In this document: positions 1 through 7,421 of the stretch, one piece after another
Layout: each line of letters begins with the position of its first letter
Numbering within the stretch: the first letter of the stretch is position 1
NCBI GenBank assembly: GCA_039799445.1
Contig: JBDLSO010000015.1
Span: 1-12,337 of the forward strand
DNA: 12,337 bases
Direction of reading: 5' to 3'
Origin: JBDLSO01 sp039799445
GTDB taxonomy: Bacteria; Patescibacteriota; Minisyncoccia; Phycocordibacterales; UBA5272
Made by a program: the position numbers and the translations under genes
Notes under the pieces: generated by a model
What the model was told of the DNA's origin: nothing
The model's input: the letters and a program-made list of their open reading frames with translations, nothing else
The model's database searches: none

Positions 1-191
1 GTTCCATATGGATCCGAAAGCCCGAATCTATCTCTCAGTCCGTCATACTCCACTCCAGATTTCGAAGCGAGGTATTCAGCCTCTGTTGTACCTTGTATTT
101 TAAACACGACAAAATACTTGATCCATAGATAAGCATCAAATATTCTGTTGAATACGTATTCAATATTAAGAAATCGTACACTATTATCCAT
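1..191 (-). CDS. Unidentified protein, N-terminal part only (3' end beyond the window)
   Basis: An open frame of 63 codons starts with ATG at 191 and runs off the low-coordinate edge. It begins MDNSVRFLNIEYVF and has an aromatic, hydrophobic stretch at about residues 20-31 (YLWIKYFVVFKI), followed by a polar charged part. That could be a single membrane or amphipathic segment, but the fragment is too short to assign a family and I do not recognise it. The start is supported by position, 5 bases after the gatA stop, and by an extended -10 element (199-207) that would place transcription initiation about at the ATG. No Shine-Dalgarno is seen. It is missing from a plain ORF scan only because it is cut by the window edge. 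Moderate confidence that it is a real gene, none about function. Confidence 0.6.
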   Translation of the reverse strand, partial: MDNSVRFLNIEYVFNRIFDAYLWIKYFVVFKIQGTTEAEYLASKSGVEYDGLRDRFGLSDPYG

Positions 192-196
192 ATATA

Positions 197-1603
197 CTAT
201 TGTATCAGATTCTCAAATTCTTTTCCTATATCAAAAAGTCTTTGTTCACAAAAGTGTGGTGCGGTGAATTGTAAACCAAAAGGTAATCCATCACTATCAA
301 AACCTGAAGGTATCGATATTGCTGGTACTCCAGCTATATTTGCAGGCACGGTAAATATATCTGCTACATACATTTCAAGTGGATCTTTTGTTTTTTCTCC
401 TATCTTAAATGCTGTTGTTGGAGCTGTAGGTGTCAGAATGACAGAAACTTTTTCAAATGCTTCTGCGTATTCTTTTTTGATTTTCTCACGCACGAGATTT
501 GCTTTGTTGTAATATGCATCATAATATCCATGCGAAAGTATGTATGTCCCAAGCAAGATACGGCGGCGTACCTCTGGACCAAAACCAGTCGCCCTACTCT
601 TTGCAAACGTATCTGCACTTGTCTTTCCAGGTACTGATAATCCATACCGTATGCCATCAAATCGTGCGAGGTTAGACGATACTTCTGCTGGCATTAAAAT
701 ATAATACACTGAAAGTGCATAGTGAATATATGGCATAGATATATCTACTATTTCATATCCTGCATCTGTTAAAATATCTACTGTTTTTTGAAAATTGGTT
801 AATACCTCTGGATTGACTCCATCTCGTTTTATAAAACTATATGGTATACCTATTTTCTTATCACTTGCTGTACATACTCTGTTTGATTCGTTGATTGTAG
901 TAGCGTCATGAGCATCTGCTCCAGAAATAGTATTAAATAATACCTCAACATCGTGAACCGTCTTTCCAAAAGGTCCTATCTGGTCTAATGATGAGCCCAT
1001 AGAAATAGCCCCATAGCGACTCACAGCGCCGTATGTTGGCTTGAGTCCAACAACACCGCAAAATGCAGCTGGTTGTCTGATAGACCCACCTGTATCGGTA
1101 CCAAGTGAAAGTGGCGCAAAGTGTGCTGCAATTGCTGCCGCTGAACCACCTGAAGAGCCGCCTGGAACACGAGTTTGATCTATTGGATTTTTGGTAACAC
1201 CGTATGCACTGTTTTCGGTGGAACTACCCATAGCAAATTCATCCATATTGGTACGACCTAAAAGTACTGCTCCTGCATTAAGCAATTTTTGTATTACTGT
1301 CGCATTGTACGTAGCGGTGTACCCTTCCAATATCTTTGATGCGGCTCCAACCTTTTGATTTTTAATCAAAATATTATCTTTTATTAAAACAGGGATACCT
1401 GTCAAAAGTGTCGCTGTTCCTTCGTCAAAGCGCTTTTGTGCAGATACTACCTGTTCGTCTATATCGGTACACACATCACGAATGATATTTAAATCTTTTT
1501 TATCTTCTATTCTACCAAGATATGAATCTACCAACTGACGAACAGAATAAATTCTATTTGTCAGATCAGTATGTATTTCTTGTACTGTTTTTGTTTCATT
1601 CAT
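197..1603 (-). CDS. gatA: Glutamyl-tRNA(Gln)/aspartyl-tRNA(Asn) amidotransferase subunit A
   Basis: GatA is the glutaminase subunit of the cytoplasmic GatCAB complex. It releases ammonia from glutamine, which is used to convert misacylated Glu-tRNA(Gln) or Asp-tRNA(Asn) to the amidated form. The 468-residue protein has the complete amidase signature: Lys75 in PVLIKDN, the GGSSGGS loop at 148-154 with cis-Ser150, and nucleophile Ser174 in GTDTGGSIRQP. By the fixed 24-residue spacing these match the Lys-cis-Ser-Ser triad known for the family. Length is slightly under the usual 480-490. The ATG at 1603 is one base past the gatC stop with no promoter element of its own, so translation is probably coupled to gatC. 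The frame ends in TAG, and the following gene's -10 element lies over this end. No gatB is present in the window. Confidence 0.97.
   Translation of the reverse strand: MNETKTVQEIHTDLTNRIYSVRQLVDSYLGRIEDKKDLNIIRDVCTDIDEQVVSAQKRFDEGTATLLTGIPVLIKDNILIKNQKVGAASKILEGYTATYNATVIQKLLNAGAVLLGRTNMDEFAMGSSTENSAYGVTKNPIDQTRVPGGSSGGSAAAIAAHFAPLSLGTDTGGSIRQPAAFCGVVGLKPTYGAVSRYGAISMGSSLDQIGPFGKTVHDVEVLFNTISGADAHDATTINESNRVCTASDKKIGIPYSFIKRDGVNPEVLTNFQKTVDILTDAGYEIVDISMPYIHYALSVYYILMPAEVSSNLARFDGIRYGLSVPGKTSADTFAKSRATGFGPEVRRRILLGTYILSHGYYDAYYNKANLVREKIKKEYAEAFEKVSVILTPTAPTTAFKIGEKTKDPLEMYVADIFTVPANIAGVPAISIPSGFDSDGLPFGLQFTAPHFCEQRLFDIGKEFENLIQ
199..207 (-). promoter_or_regulatory. Extended -10 element inside the 3' end of gatA, for the gene starting at 191
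   Basis: Minus-strand TG-A-TACAAT, ending seven bases before the ATG at 191. It overlaps the last codons and TAG stop of gatA, so the downstream gene could be transcribed as a leaderless message without intergenic DNA. No convincing -35. Inferred from motif and spacing only. Confidence 0.45.
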
Positions 1604-1604
1604 A

Positions 1605-1892
1605 TTATTGTTCGATGACTTGATCTACTTGCACATAATCAGCCCTTCTTGCTGGGGCGTTCTGCAATACTTGCTCTGTATATTCACTAGAACGTACTGT
1701 TATTTCATCAGGTCTTGTGACATTTATATGCGTATGCGCAGGCTTAAGTGAATCACCTGCGACAGATTGAATTTCAGAAATATAGCCAACTATACTATTC
1801 AAATCACCCAAGAAAGATTCTTTCTCGGCATCTGAAACCTCAATTCGTGCAAGCTCGGCTAAACGTTCTATATCTTGTATTGTAAGTGACAT
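1605..1892 (-). CDS. gatC: Glutamyl-tRNA(Gln)/aspartyl-tRNA(Asn) amidotransferase subunit C
   Basis: GatC is the small structural subunit that wraps around and holds GatA and GatB together. The 95-residue product has the usual start, with the helix TIQDIERLAELARIEVSD, then a second helix (about 22-45) ending in the ISEIQSV region. The C-terminal half contains RPDE (about 60-63) and the NAPARRADYVQV segment near the end, matching the family's NAP...YF.VP. Length is normal. ATG at 1892 is supported by an extended -10 TGTTATACT at 1899-1907, six bases upstream, so this is the probable first gene of a gatC-gatA unit, separated from ligA by 38 bases. No terminator is visible between ligA and gatC, so some read-through is possible. 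Confidence 0.94.
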   Translation of the reverse strand: MSLTIQDIERLAELARIEVSDAEKESFLGDLNSIVGYISEIQSVAGDSLKPAHTHINVTRPDEITVRSSEYTEQVLQNAPARRADYVQVDQVIEQ

Positions 1893-1898
1893 ATTCTC

Positions 1899-1907
1899 AG
1901 TATAACA
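1899..1907 (-). promoter_or_regulatory. Extended -10 promoter element of gatC (predicted leaderless)
   Basis: On the minus strand the bases read TG-T-TATACT, an extended -10. The hexamer ends exactly six bases before the gatC ATG, which would put the transcription start at the first base of the start codon. No clear TTGACA-like -35 is seen 16-18 bases upstream. It sits in the 38-base gap after ligA. The sequence match is direct; use as a promoter is inferred. Confidence 0.55.
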
Positions 1908-1930
1908 AAATACTGCCCAAAATTAAAGAA

Positions 1931-3940
1931 TTAGCTTAGTAACTCTACAAAAGCTTTTTCGTCCAACACAATAGTCCCGAGACGCTCCGCATCAGCTAAT
2001 TTACTCCCAGGATCAGCACCGACTACTATATAAGAAGTTTTCTTGGTTACCGAACTAGTTACCTTACCCCCTCGGGAAATGATTTCTTTTTTTGCTTCTT
2101 CTCTACTCATTTGAGTAAGTGAACCTGTGAGTACAAATGTTTTTGATGCCAAATGTGTGCTTGTGTATTTTTCTGTTTCGTAGACAATACGTATATGACT
2201 CAATATTTCATCAAGATATGTCTGATTGCTACTATCTTTCAACCATAACAATATTTCTTTTGTTATTTTATCTCCTATACCATATATCACATCAAAATCA
2301 CTTTGTGTTGCATTTCTAAACTCAGCTATACTTTGAAATGATCTGGCAATATCTTTTGAGGTTTCTTCTCCTACCCCCACAATACCGAGTGAGTAGATAA
2401 AACGAGCAAAAGAAATTTGTTTCGCACGACTAATACTTTCAATGAGGTTATCTGCCGACTTTTCGCCGAATCCTTCTAACCCCTTGATCTGTTCTCTACT
2501 TAAGGTGAATATATCGGGTATTTTCTTGATAAGTCCAAGTGATAGAAAATATTCAACAATTTTTGGACCAAATCCTTCTATATTGAATGCTTTTTTTGAA
2601 ACAATATAGACAAACTTTTGATATTCTTTTGCTGGACATGTATTATTGATACAGAAAATACCTACAGAAGTATCTGTATTATCTTTTTTGTGTGAAAGAG
2701 GCTGATCACATGAGGGACATACTATTGGCATTGTGAATTTCTTGGCACCTGCTGGGCGCAAAGTTTCTATTGCTTTTATGATTTGAGGTATCACATCACC
2801 CGCTTTTCGTAGTACAACAGTATCACCAATTCTCAGGTTAAGTCTCTCTATCTCATCGCTGTTATGGAGTGTGGCTCGTGAGACAAGTGAACCATATACA
2901 AGTACTGGCGTAAGTACAGCAACGGGGGTAACGATACCCGTTCTTCCTACCTGAAACACTATATCTTCTAATACTGTTGTGACTTCTTCTGCTGGAAATT
3001 TGTATGCAATACCGAAGCGTGGTGCTTTTGCTGTATAGCCAAGTTCTCTGCATAAGTCTAGTTCATTTATTTTGACCACGACACCGTCAATTCCATATTC
3101 TTGATTATTTTTTTTTGATGCCCATGTTTGATATACAGATTCAATCTCTTGAATCGTTTTTACTGTCTTGCTTTCTTTGTTTACCTGAAAACCCAGTCTA
3201 CGCAATAATTCTAATTCTTCTTGTTGTGTAGAAATGTATTCTAAACCTTCTATATCATATACAAAGAGTTGTATTTTTCTGTTTGCAACCACTTGTGAGT
3301 CTAGTTGTCTGAGTGTACCAGCAGCAAGATTACGAGTATTGGCATACAACTGCTCTCCGAGTATGGCACGCTCCTTATTGATTTTCTCTAACTCAGTTTG
3401 TGATATCCACGCCTCACCAATCACTGTCATAGTAATAGGTTCTGAGAGAAACGTTGGTATACTTCGTACTGTTTTAATATTTTGTGTAATGTCTTCACCC
3501 ACTATACCATCACCTCTTGTGGCAGCACGAACAAGTACGCCATTTTCATAAGTCAAAACTACTTTGAGTCCATCTATTTTTAACTCTGCGACATATGTTG
3601 GTTTCTTCTGTATATCTGATTTTTCAAGTATTCTCAGTACTTTTTCTTCCCATTCTTTTAATTCATCAAATGAAAATACATTGTCATATGACCATTGTCT
3701 TACTGAATGCTGTACTTTTACAAATGAATCTAGTACCTCACCACCGACCCTATGGGTCGGACTCATTTCATTGTCAAACTCTGGGTATTTTTTTTCAAGT
3801 GTATCTAATTCTCTGAGTAATGAGTCATAGAGCTCATCAGATATGATAGTCTTGTCTTCTACATGGTACAAAAAGCGGTGCTTCTCAAGCTCAATTCGTA
3901 GTTTTATTATTTTTTGCTCAATATCTTTTTTTGAAATCAT
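1931..3940 (-). CDS. ligA: NAD-dependent DNA ligase
   Basis: LigA seals nicks during replication and repair, using NAD to adenylate itself. The 669-residue protein has the full bacterial architecture. Domain Ia is at about 1-70 (FLYHVEDKTIISDELYD, the NMN-binding part). The adenylation domain follows, with nucleophile Lys121 in KIDG and the ATRGDG motif at 140-145. Further on are YGIDGVVVK (282-290), the OB fold (about 320-400), and a zinc finger with Cys408, Cys411, Cys430 and Cys435. Helix-hairpin-helix repeats lie at about 450-590 and a C-terminal BRCT domain at about 596-669. Length is typical. The ATG at 3940 comes one base after the stop of the PilX-like gene, so it is packed against the pilus locus with no terminator between. 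A weak -10-like TACAAT lies 12 bases upstream of the ATG; expression could also come by read-through. Nothing suggests a defect. Confidence 0.98.
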   Translation of the reverse strand: MISKKDIEQKIIKLRIELEKHRFLYHVEDKTIISDELYDSLLRELDTLEKKYPEFDNEMSPTHRVGGEVLDSFVKVQHSVRQWSYDNVFSFDELKEWEEKVLRILEKSDIQKKPTYVAELKIDGLKVVLTYENGVLVRAATRGDGIVGEDITQNIKTVRSIPTFLSEPITMTVIGEAWISQTELEKINKERAILGEQLYANTRNLAAGTLRQLDSQVVANRKIQLFVYDIEGLEYISTQQEELELLRRLGFQVNKESKTVKTIQEIESVYQTWASKKNNQEYGIDGVVVKINELDLCRELGYTAKAPRFGIAYKFPAEEVTTVLEDIVFQVGRTGIVTPVAVLTPVLVYGSLVSRATLHNSDEIERLNLRIGDTVVLRKAGDVIPQIIKAIETLRPAGAKKFTMPIVCPSCDQPLSHKKDNTDTSVGIFCINNTCPAKEYQKFVYIVSKKAFNIEGFGPKIVEYFLSLGLIKKIPDIFTLSREQIKGLEGFGEKSADNLIESISRAKQISFARFIYSLGIVGVGEETSKDIARSFQSIAEFRNATQSDFDVIYGIGDKITKEILLWLKDSSNQTYLDEILSHIRIVYETEKYTSTHLASKTFVLTGSLTQMSREEAKKEIISRGGKVTSSVTKKTSYIVVGADPGSKLADAERLGTIVLDEKAFVELLS

Positions 3941-3941
3941 T

Positions 3942-4499
3942 TTAATATCTGAATTGTATAGCGCGTTCTACTCTCTTTGTATCACCTAAAATACATCTAT
4001 TTTGTCCGTGAGATTCAATAGTTGTGGTTGCGGTAGTTTTATTTTTCTTGACAATGACATATGCGCACGCCTGTGTTCCATTTAATCCTGTGATGAAAAA
4101 AGTTGTTGAGTCTTCACCGGCATTTGGAGGTATTTGAGTTCTATTAAATGCCGTTTCACCTGTAGGCCCCGGTGTGGTGACAATATTTTGACCAGCACAA
4201 GTAGGTGCTAGAGTGGCAAGTGGAGGATCAAGTGGTGTTACTGTTTGGAAAATACTCTGCGTAGTACTACCCGAGAGATCTGCTCTAAAGTCCCAATAAT
4301 ATGCACATTCCATCCCAGTATCAGCAGCATAAAAAGCTATTTGAGATTCTCTATCGGCAGTCGAAAGTATTAATTGTTTGTACAAAATTGACATCATACT
4401 CAGTGTGATAGTAAGTACAATGGTTGACAAGAAAATAGCCAAGATAAGTGTAAATCCTTGTTTGTCTTTTGTATTTATTTTGTCATGTCTTTTTTTCAT
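3942..4499 (-). CDS. PilX/GspK-like minor pilin, lacking Glu5
   Basis: A 185-residue prepilin-like protein. A basic leader ends at Gly15, then GFTLILAIFLST begins a hydrophobic helix (about 16-40). The residue at mature position 5 is Leu20, not the Glu of ordinary pilins, as is known for GspK-type tip subunits. After the helix comes a segment ending AFYAADTGMECAYYWD (55-70), the AAD/E-GxE pattern typical of PilX-N-like proteins. The C-terminal part has Cys101, Cys145 and Cys169, Thr/Ser-rich stretches, and the ending RVERAIQFRY. It is the last of four consecutive minor pilins, one base after the PilW-like stop and one base before the ligA start. By family analogy it would cap the pilus or pseudopilus tip complex; substrate or ligand is unknown. 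Confidence 0.78.
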   Translation of the reverse strand: MKKRHDKINTKDKQGFTLILAIFLSTIVLTITLSMMSILYKQLILSTADRESQIAFYAADTGMECAYYWDFRADLSGSTTQSIFQTVTPLDPPLATLAPTCAGQNIVTTPGPTGETAFNRTQIPPNAGEDSTTFFITGLNGTQACAYVIVKKNKTTATTTIESHGQNRCILGDTKRVERAIQFRY

Positions 4500-4500
4500 A

Positions 4501-5121
4501 TTAGATATTGAGTGGGCGTTGACTTACTGTTGTCTGCAGGTTTATTTCTACTGGTTCTTGTGCTTTACCAACCTCGGTAGTACCCGAGACAACTATGATT
4601 ATTTTGGGTTGTACTTTTTCGCCAGTACCGGTAATACCAGTGACATAGAACCTGAGTGATTTTATTTTTAAGTCATCGGAAGTAAGGGCTGTAGTTGCAG
4701 CAACATTGTATTTTTTATACATAATTCTACCACTCACTTGATCGAGATAATAATATGCTTGGTCAGTATTATCAACCTGATTCCCAAATTGATCTTCAAA
4801 AGCGACAAAGTTGCCCCAATTCCCAGAGAGACTACTGCAATCTCTGGTCACATGTAGATTGGAGCTTGGTACTGTATATGTGGGACCTTCTATTTTTTCA
4901 CAACGATACGTGTTCCCCAACCTTAAATTTCTTGACATACTTTCCATCGATAGACTGAGATTGTCCAATACTGCACGAGTTTTTTGCACACGTCTATTGG
5001 CGTCTGCGATAGAGAGCATAGCACCAAGTGAGGCAACTACTACTATTGAAAATATAGCAAGTGAAACAAGTAATTCAACAAGTGTAAATCCGGTTTTATG
5101 ATTTGTAGTGTATTTTTTCAT
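4501..5121 (-). CDS. PilW/GspJ-like minor pilin
   Basis: A 206-residue prepilin with a class III signal: short basic leader MKKYTTNHKTG, cleavage expected after Gly11, then FTLVELLVSLAIFSIVV with Glu at mature position 5. The helix continues into DANRRVQKTRAVLDNLSLSMESMSRNLRLG (about 40-69), the amphipathic neck typical of PilW/GspJ proteins. The globular part contains Cys74 and Cys95, a probable disulfide. It ends with a beta-rich segment and LQTTVSQR. It follows the PilV-like stop by three bases and precedes the PilX-like gene by one, so translation is probably coupled. Predicted to be processed by the PilD encoded in the same locus and to join a tip-priming complex; that role is inferred from family. 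Confidence 0.8.
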   Translation of the reverse strand: MKKYTTNHKTGFTLVELLVSLAIFSIVVVASLGAMLSIADANRRVQKTRAVLDNLSLSMESMSRNLRLGNTYRCEKIEGPTYTVPSSNLHVTRDCSSLSGNWGNFVAFEDQFGNQVDNTDQAYYYLDQVSGRIMYKKYNVAATTALTSDDLKIKSLRFYVTGITGTGEKVQPKIIIVVSGTTEVGKAQEPVEINLQTTVSQRPLNI

Positions 5122-5124
5122 ATA

Positions 5125-5823
5125 TTAGATAATTCCGTCTGCCCATGATTTCATATATTCATTCATTGTGATTGATTTATCATATGTTCCTGTTCTCCAT
5201 GTCACAGTAACTGAAACCAGTACCTCCTGAGGATTTGCAAGGGTGCTATTGCCGGCTACAACCACGTTCATTTTTACAGTACGCTTGAATACTGTTTCTC
5301 TCCAATTTGAATTATTTGTGTCTGCATAGCCATATACATATGTTGGACTATTTCCAAGTGAATTTACAGAAAGAAATGGGCAATTGCCTGCCGATATACA
5401 TGTAGACAAGTCTATTACATGCGCAGTACCATACGGAGAGAAACTTGTTTGTTTCACTATTGCGATTGGACCAGCTGTGCTATATGTAGGTATTTGTGCA
5501 TCAATTGCACATCCATCTGTTGCATAGCAATATGTATTGGTTCCTGAATAAGTTCCAAATTTACTCAAAAAGTTTTGAAATCTGGCTGGATTTGCAGCAG
5601 TAACATTAAGCGCCGATCGGTCTCTCTCATTCCTTACAAAGTCTATTGCTTCTTGAGCCAAATTGGAAGCAATAATTTGGTCACGAGCTGTTGCAGAATA
5701 CACTATTGCTTGTGAAGCGATGGAAAGCGGTGTTACTACCGAAGTAACGAGAATAAGTACAGCAATAAGTGTTTCTACGAGAGTAAATCCATCTTCTTCT
5801 TTTTGTATAGACTTTTTCTTCAT
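5125..5823 (-). CDS. PilV/GspI-like minor pilin
   Basis: A prepilin of 232 residues from the ATG at 5823. Leader MKKKSIQKEEDG precedes FTLVETLIAVLILVTSVV, with Glu at mature position 5 and expected cleavage after Gly12. The segment after the helix contains LAQEAIDFVRNERDRS, the pattern known for PilV/GspI-like proteins (AxEAxxxxRN). The C-terminal domain has several Cys and ends with a beta segment, VLVSVTVTW, then YMKSWAD. I prefer 5823 because its leader resembles the neighbours' (MKK..., MNK...). A longer start at 5838 (MYNKV...) overlaps the upstream stop by 11 bases and cannot be excluded. Neither has a strong ribosome-binding site. Likely a tip-complex subunit with its three neighbours. 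Confidence 0.8.
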   Translation of the reverse strand: MKKKSIQKEEDGFTLVETLIAVLILVTSVVTPLSIASQAIVYSATARDQIIASNLAQEAIDFVRNERDRSALNVTAANPARFQNFLSKFGTYSGTNTYCYATDGCAIDAQIPTYSTAGPIAIVKQTSFSPYGTAHVIDLSTCISAGNCPFLSVNSLGNSPTYVYGYADTNNSNWRETVFKRTVKMNVVVAGNSTLANPQEVLVSVTVTWRTGTYDKSITMNEYMKSWADGII

Positions 5824-5827
5824 AACT

Positions 5828-6520
5828 TTATTGTACATTAATTTGTCCAGTAGAAAAAACTTGTATTACTTTGGTTTGAGTTTGATCCTTTGAACGAATA
5901 GTGATATCTACTCGACTACAGTCGATAAGTGTTGGAGCTGCACCAGACCAACTTGACCAAGAGCTATTGCTTGTCACAATATTGATAATCGCATCTGGGT
6001 TTGGTCTTCGAAAGACAATATTGACGGCAGTTGCTGGAGTGCATACTGTGGGCGTCGAGTACGAAACTCCACATATAGATATAATAGTACTTCCATTGTT
6101 GATGCGTGTTGTTTGAACTAATTCACTTACATCTGTAAAGAAATTATCACCAAGGGGTCTAAAATATGGGGCTGGTCCCGTTCGTATTACCTTGTCAAAA
6201 AATATAGAGTAACTTGTTTCGTTACCATATGTAGTTCCAATAATAGGAGTGCCAAAGAATATACCATATGCTGGATAGATATTTTGCGATATTACAGATG
6301 CGGTTGAAGAAGAGTTTCTAACTGCTACACCATACACTTGTGCTTCGCGAATGGCAATTGCTATTTGTTGTGCAAGTCCAGTGATTGCCGTCTGAGAATT
6401 GAACTTGGGATAATTAGCTAAAGTGAGTCCAGAAACAACACTAAATACAGCAACCGTTACAAGCATTTCAACGAGAGTGAACCCTTTCTTTTCTTTGATT
6501 GTGTTTTTATTTTTATTCAT
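5828..6520 (-). CDS. GspH/FimT-like minor pilin
   Basis: A 230-residue prepilin. A lysine-rich leader ends at Gly13, followed by FTLVEMLVTVAVFSVVSG with Glu at mature position 5. The next part, LAQQIAIAIREAQVYGVAVR (about 49-68), is the REAQxYG signature of GspH/FimT-type pseudopilins. The rest is a beta-rich globular domain with three cysteines, ending VDITIRSKDQTQTKVIQVFSTGQ. It starts six bases after the pilD stop with no promoter element of its own, so it is probably co-transcribed with pilD. It opens the run of four minor pilins. By analogy these initiate pilus assembly and sit at the tip; which pairs interact cannot be read from sequence alone. Confidence 0.8.
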   Translation of the reverse strand: MNKNKNTIKEKKGFTLVEMLVTVAVFSVVSGLTLANYPKFNSQTAITGLAQQIAIAIREAQVYGVAVRNSSSTASVISQNIYPAYGIFFGTPIIGTTYGNETSYSIFFDKVIRTGPAPYFRPLGDNFFTDVSELVQTTRINNGSTIISICGVSYSTPTVCTPATAVNIVFRRPNPDAIINIVTSNSSWSSWSGAAPTLIDCSRVDITIRSKDQTQTKVIQVFSTGQINVQ

Positions 6521-6526
6521 ATGATT

Positions 6527-7315
6527 TTATTTAAAAAACATACTGAGGCCGAGTACGTCTACTTTTGTAAAAAACACGAATAAAGTTGCTGCAATAATAA
6601 ATGGCGCGAAAGGCACTTGGCTCTTCATACGAAGCTTACTGCCTGGAAGCCCGAGTATAGCAACACTCACGATAGCTCCAATCCAAAATGAAAGTACAAA
6701 GGCCGAGAATCCAAGTGAAAGCCCAAGCATCCAACCTATACCAAGAAACAGTTTAGAATCACCAAGACCCATCCATTCGCCTTTTGATACGAGATAGATG
6801 AGAGTTGTAGGGAGTGCAAGCAGTGGCCCAGCGAGTAATTGCCATATTGAAGGTACTCCAACACCTGCGGCGGTAAAGAATAAACCAAGTAATGCAAGTA
6901 CCGCGAAACTAAATGAAAACTCATCAGGAATTATTTTGTGTTTGTAATCATATACAGCAATAGTCACTAGAAAGGCACAGAGTATACTGTAGTAAATTAT
7001 ATATGAAAATATTTGTAGTATTGATATAGTGTTTGGTATTGTCAGATATATCAATAGTCCGAGTATAGTCATTGCTATCTCAATAGAAATATATTGTGGT
7101 GAGATTTTTGTTTTGCACTTACTACACTTCCCTCTTAAAAAAATATAGGAGAATATTGGTACAAGATCACGTATTTTTATTTTCTCCCCACAAGAAAGAC
7201 AGATAGACCTACCTTTATGTATAGTGCTTGCTCCAAAACGATACAAGACAACATTGAGAAAACTACCTATCATTGCTCCAAGTAGTCCTGAGAAAAGAAA
7301 AAAGAAAATATTCAT
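6527..7315 (-). CDS. pilD: Prepilin peptidase / N-methyltransferase
   Basis: PilD is the membrane aspartic protease (GxGD type) that cleaves the leader of prepilins after Gly and N-methylates the new terminus. The 262-residue protein starts with a membrane segment containing GSFLNVVLYRF. The cytoplasmic N-terminal domain follows, with both zinc CxxC pairs intact (Cys39/Cys42, Cys64/Cys67), so methylation is probably retained. Then come further hydrophobic helices with catalytic Asp123 in VYDYKHKIIPD and Asp186 in MGLGDSKL, and the late QVPFAPFI motif. Length is normal. Its substrates are the six prepilin-like genes around it. It starts 20 bases beyond the terminator of the second pilin and has its own extended -10, so it opens the pilD-minor pilin unit. 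Confidence 0.96.
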   Translation of the reverse strand: MNIFFFLFSGLLGAMIGSFLNVVLYRFGASTIHKGRSICLSCGEKIKIRDLVPIFSYIFLRGKCSKCKTKISPQYISIEIAMTILGLLIYLTIPNTISILQIFSYIIYYSILCAFLVTIAVYDYKHKIIPDEFSFSFAVLALLGLFFTAAGVGVPSIWQLLAGPLLALPTTLIYLVSKGEWMGLGDSKLFLGIGWMLGLSLGFSAFVLSFWIGAIVSVAILGLPGSKLRMKSQVPFAPFIIAATLFVFFTKVDVLGLSMFFK

Positions 7316-7321
7316 ATATAT

Positions 7322-7330
7322 AGTATAGCA
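7322..7330 (-). promoter_or_regulatory. Extended -10 promoter element of pilD (predicted leaderless)
   Basis: Minus-strand TG-C-TATACT with six bases (ATATAT) between hexamer and the pilD ATG at 7315. It lies only five bases from the base of the preceding terminator stem, so the region where a -35 would be is inside that stem. The arrangement restarts transcription immediately after the pilin terminator. Motif is direct; activity is inferred. Confidence 0.55.
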
Positions 7331-7335
7331 AATAT

Positions 7336-7370
7336 AAAATAAAAAACTGCACTAGGCAGTTTTTTATTTT
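7336..7370 (-). terminator. Intrinsic terminator between the second pilin and pilD
   Basis: A perfect 15-base-pair inverted repeat (7336-7350 with 7356-7370) around a five-base loop. The stem has a CTGC/GCAG core near the loop, extended by A/T pairs, so both strands carry a T-run. It lies 51 bases after the pilin stop at 7422. It should end the pilin message; partial read-through into pilD is possible. Confidence 0.85.
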
Positions 7371-7421
7371 TGTTTTATTGTGCACGTTTATCCAAGTACC
7401 CAAGTGTTAGTAAAAAGTGAA

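Noticed and set aside
3234..3830. Plus-strand frames opposite ligA
   Set aside because: Complement shadows of the continuous 669-codon ligase frame, with no motif or start signal.
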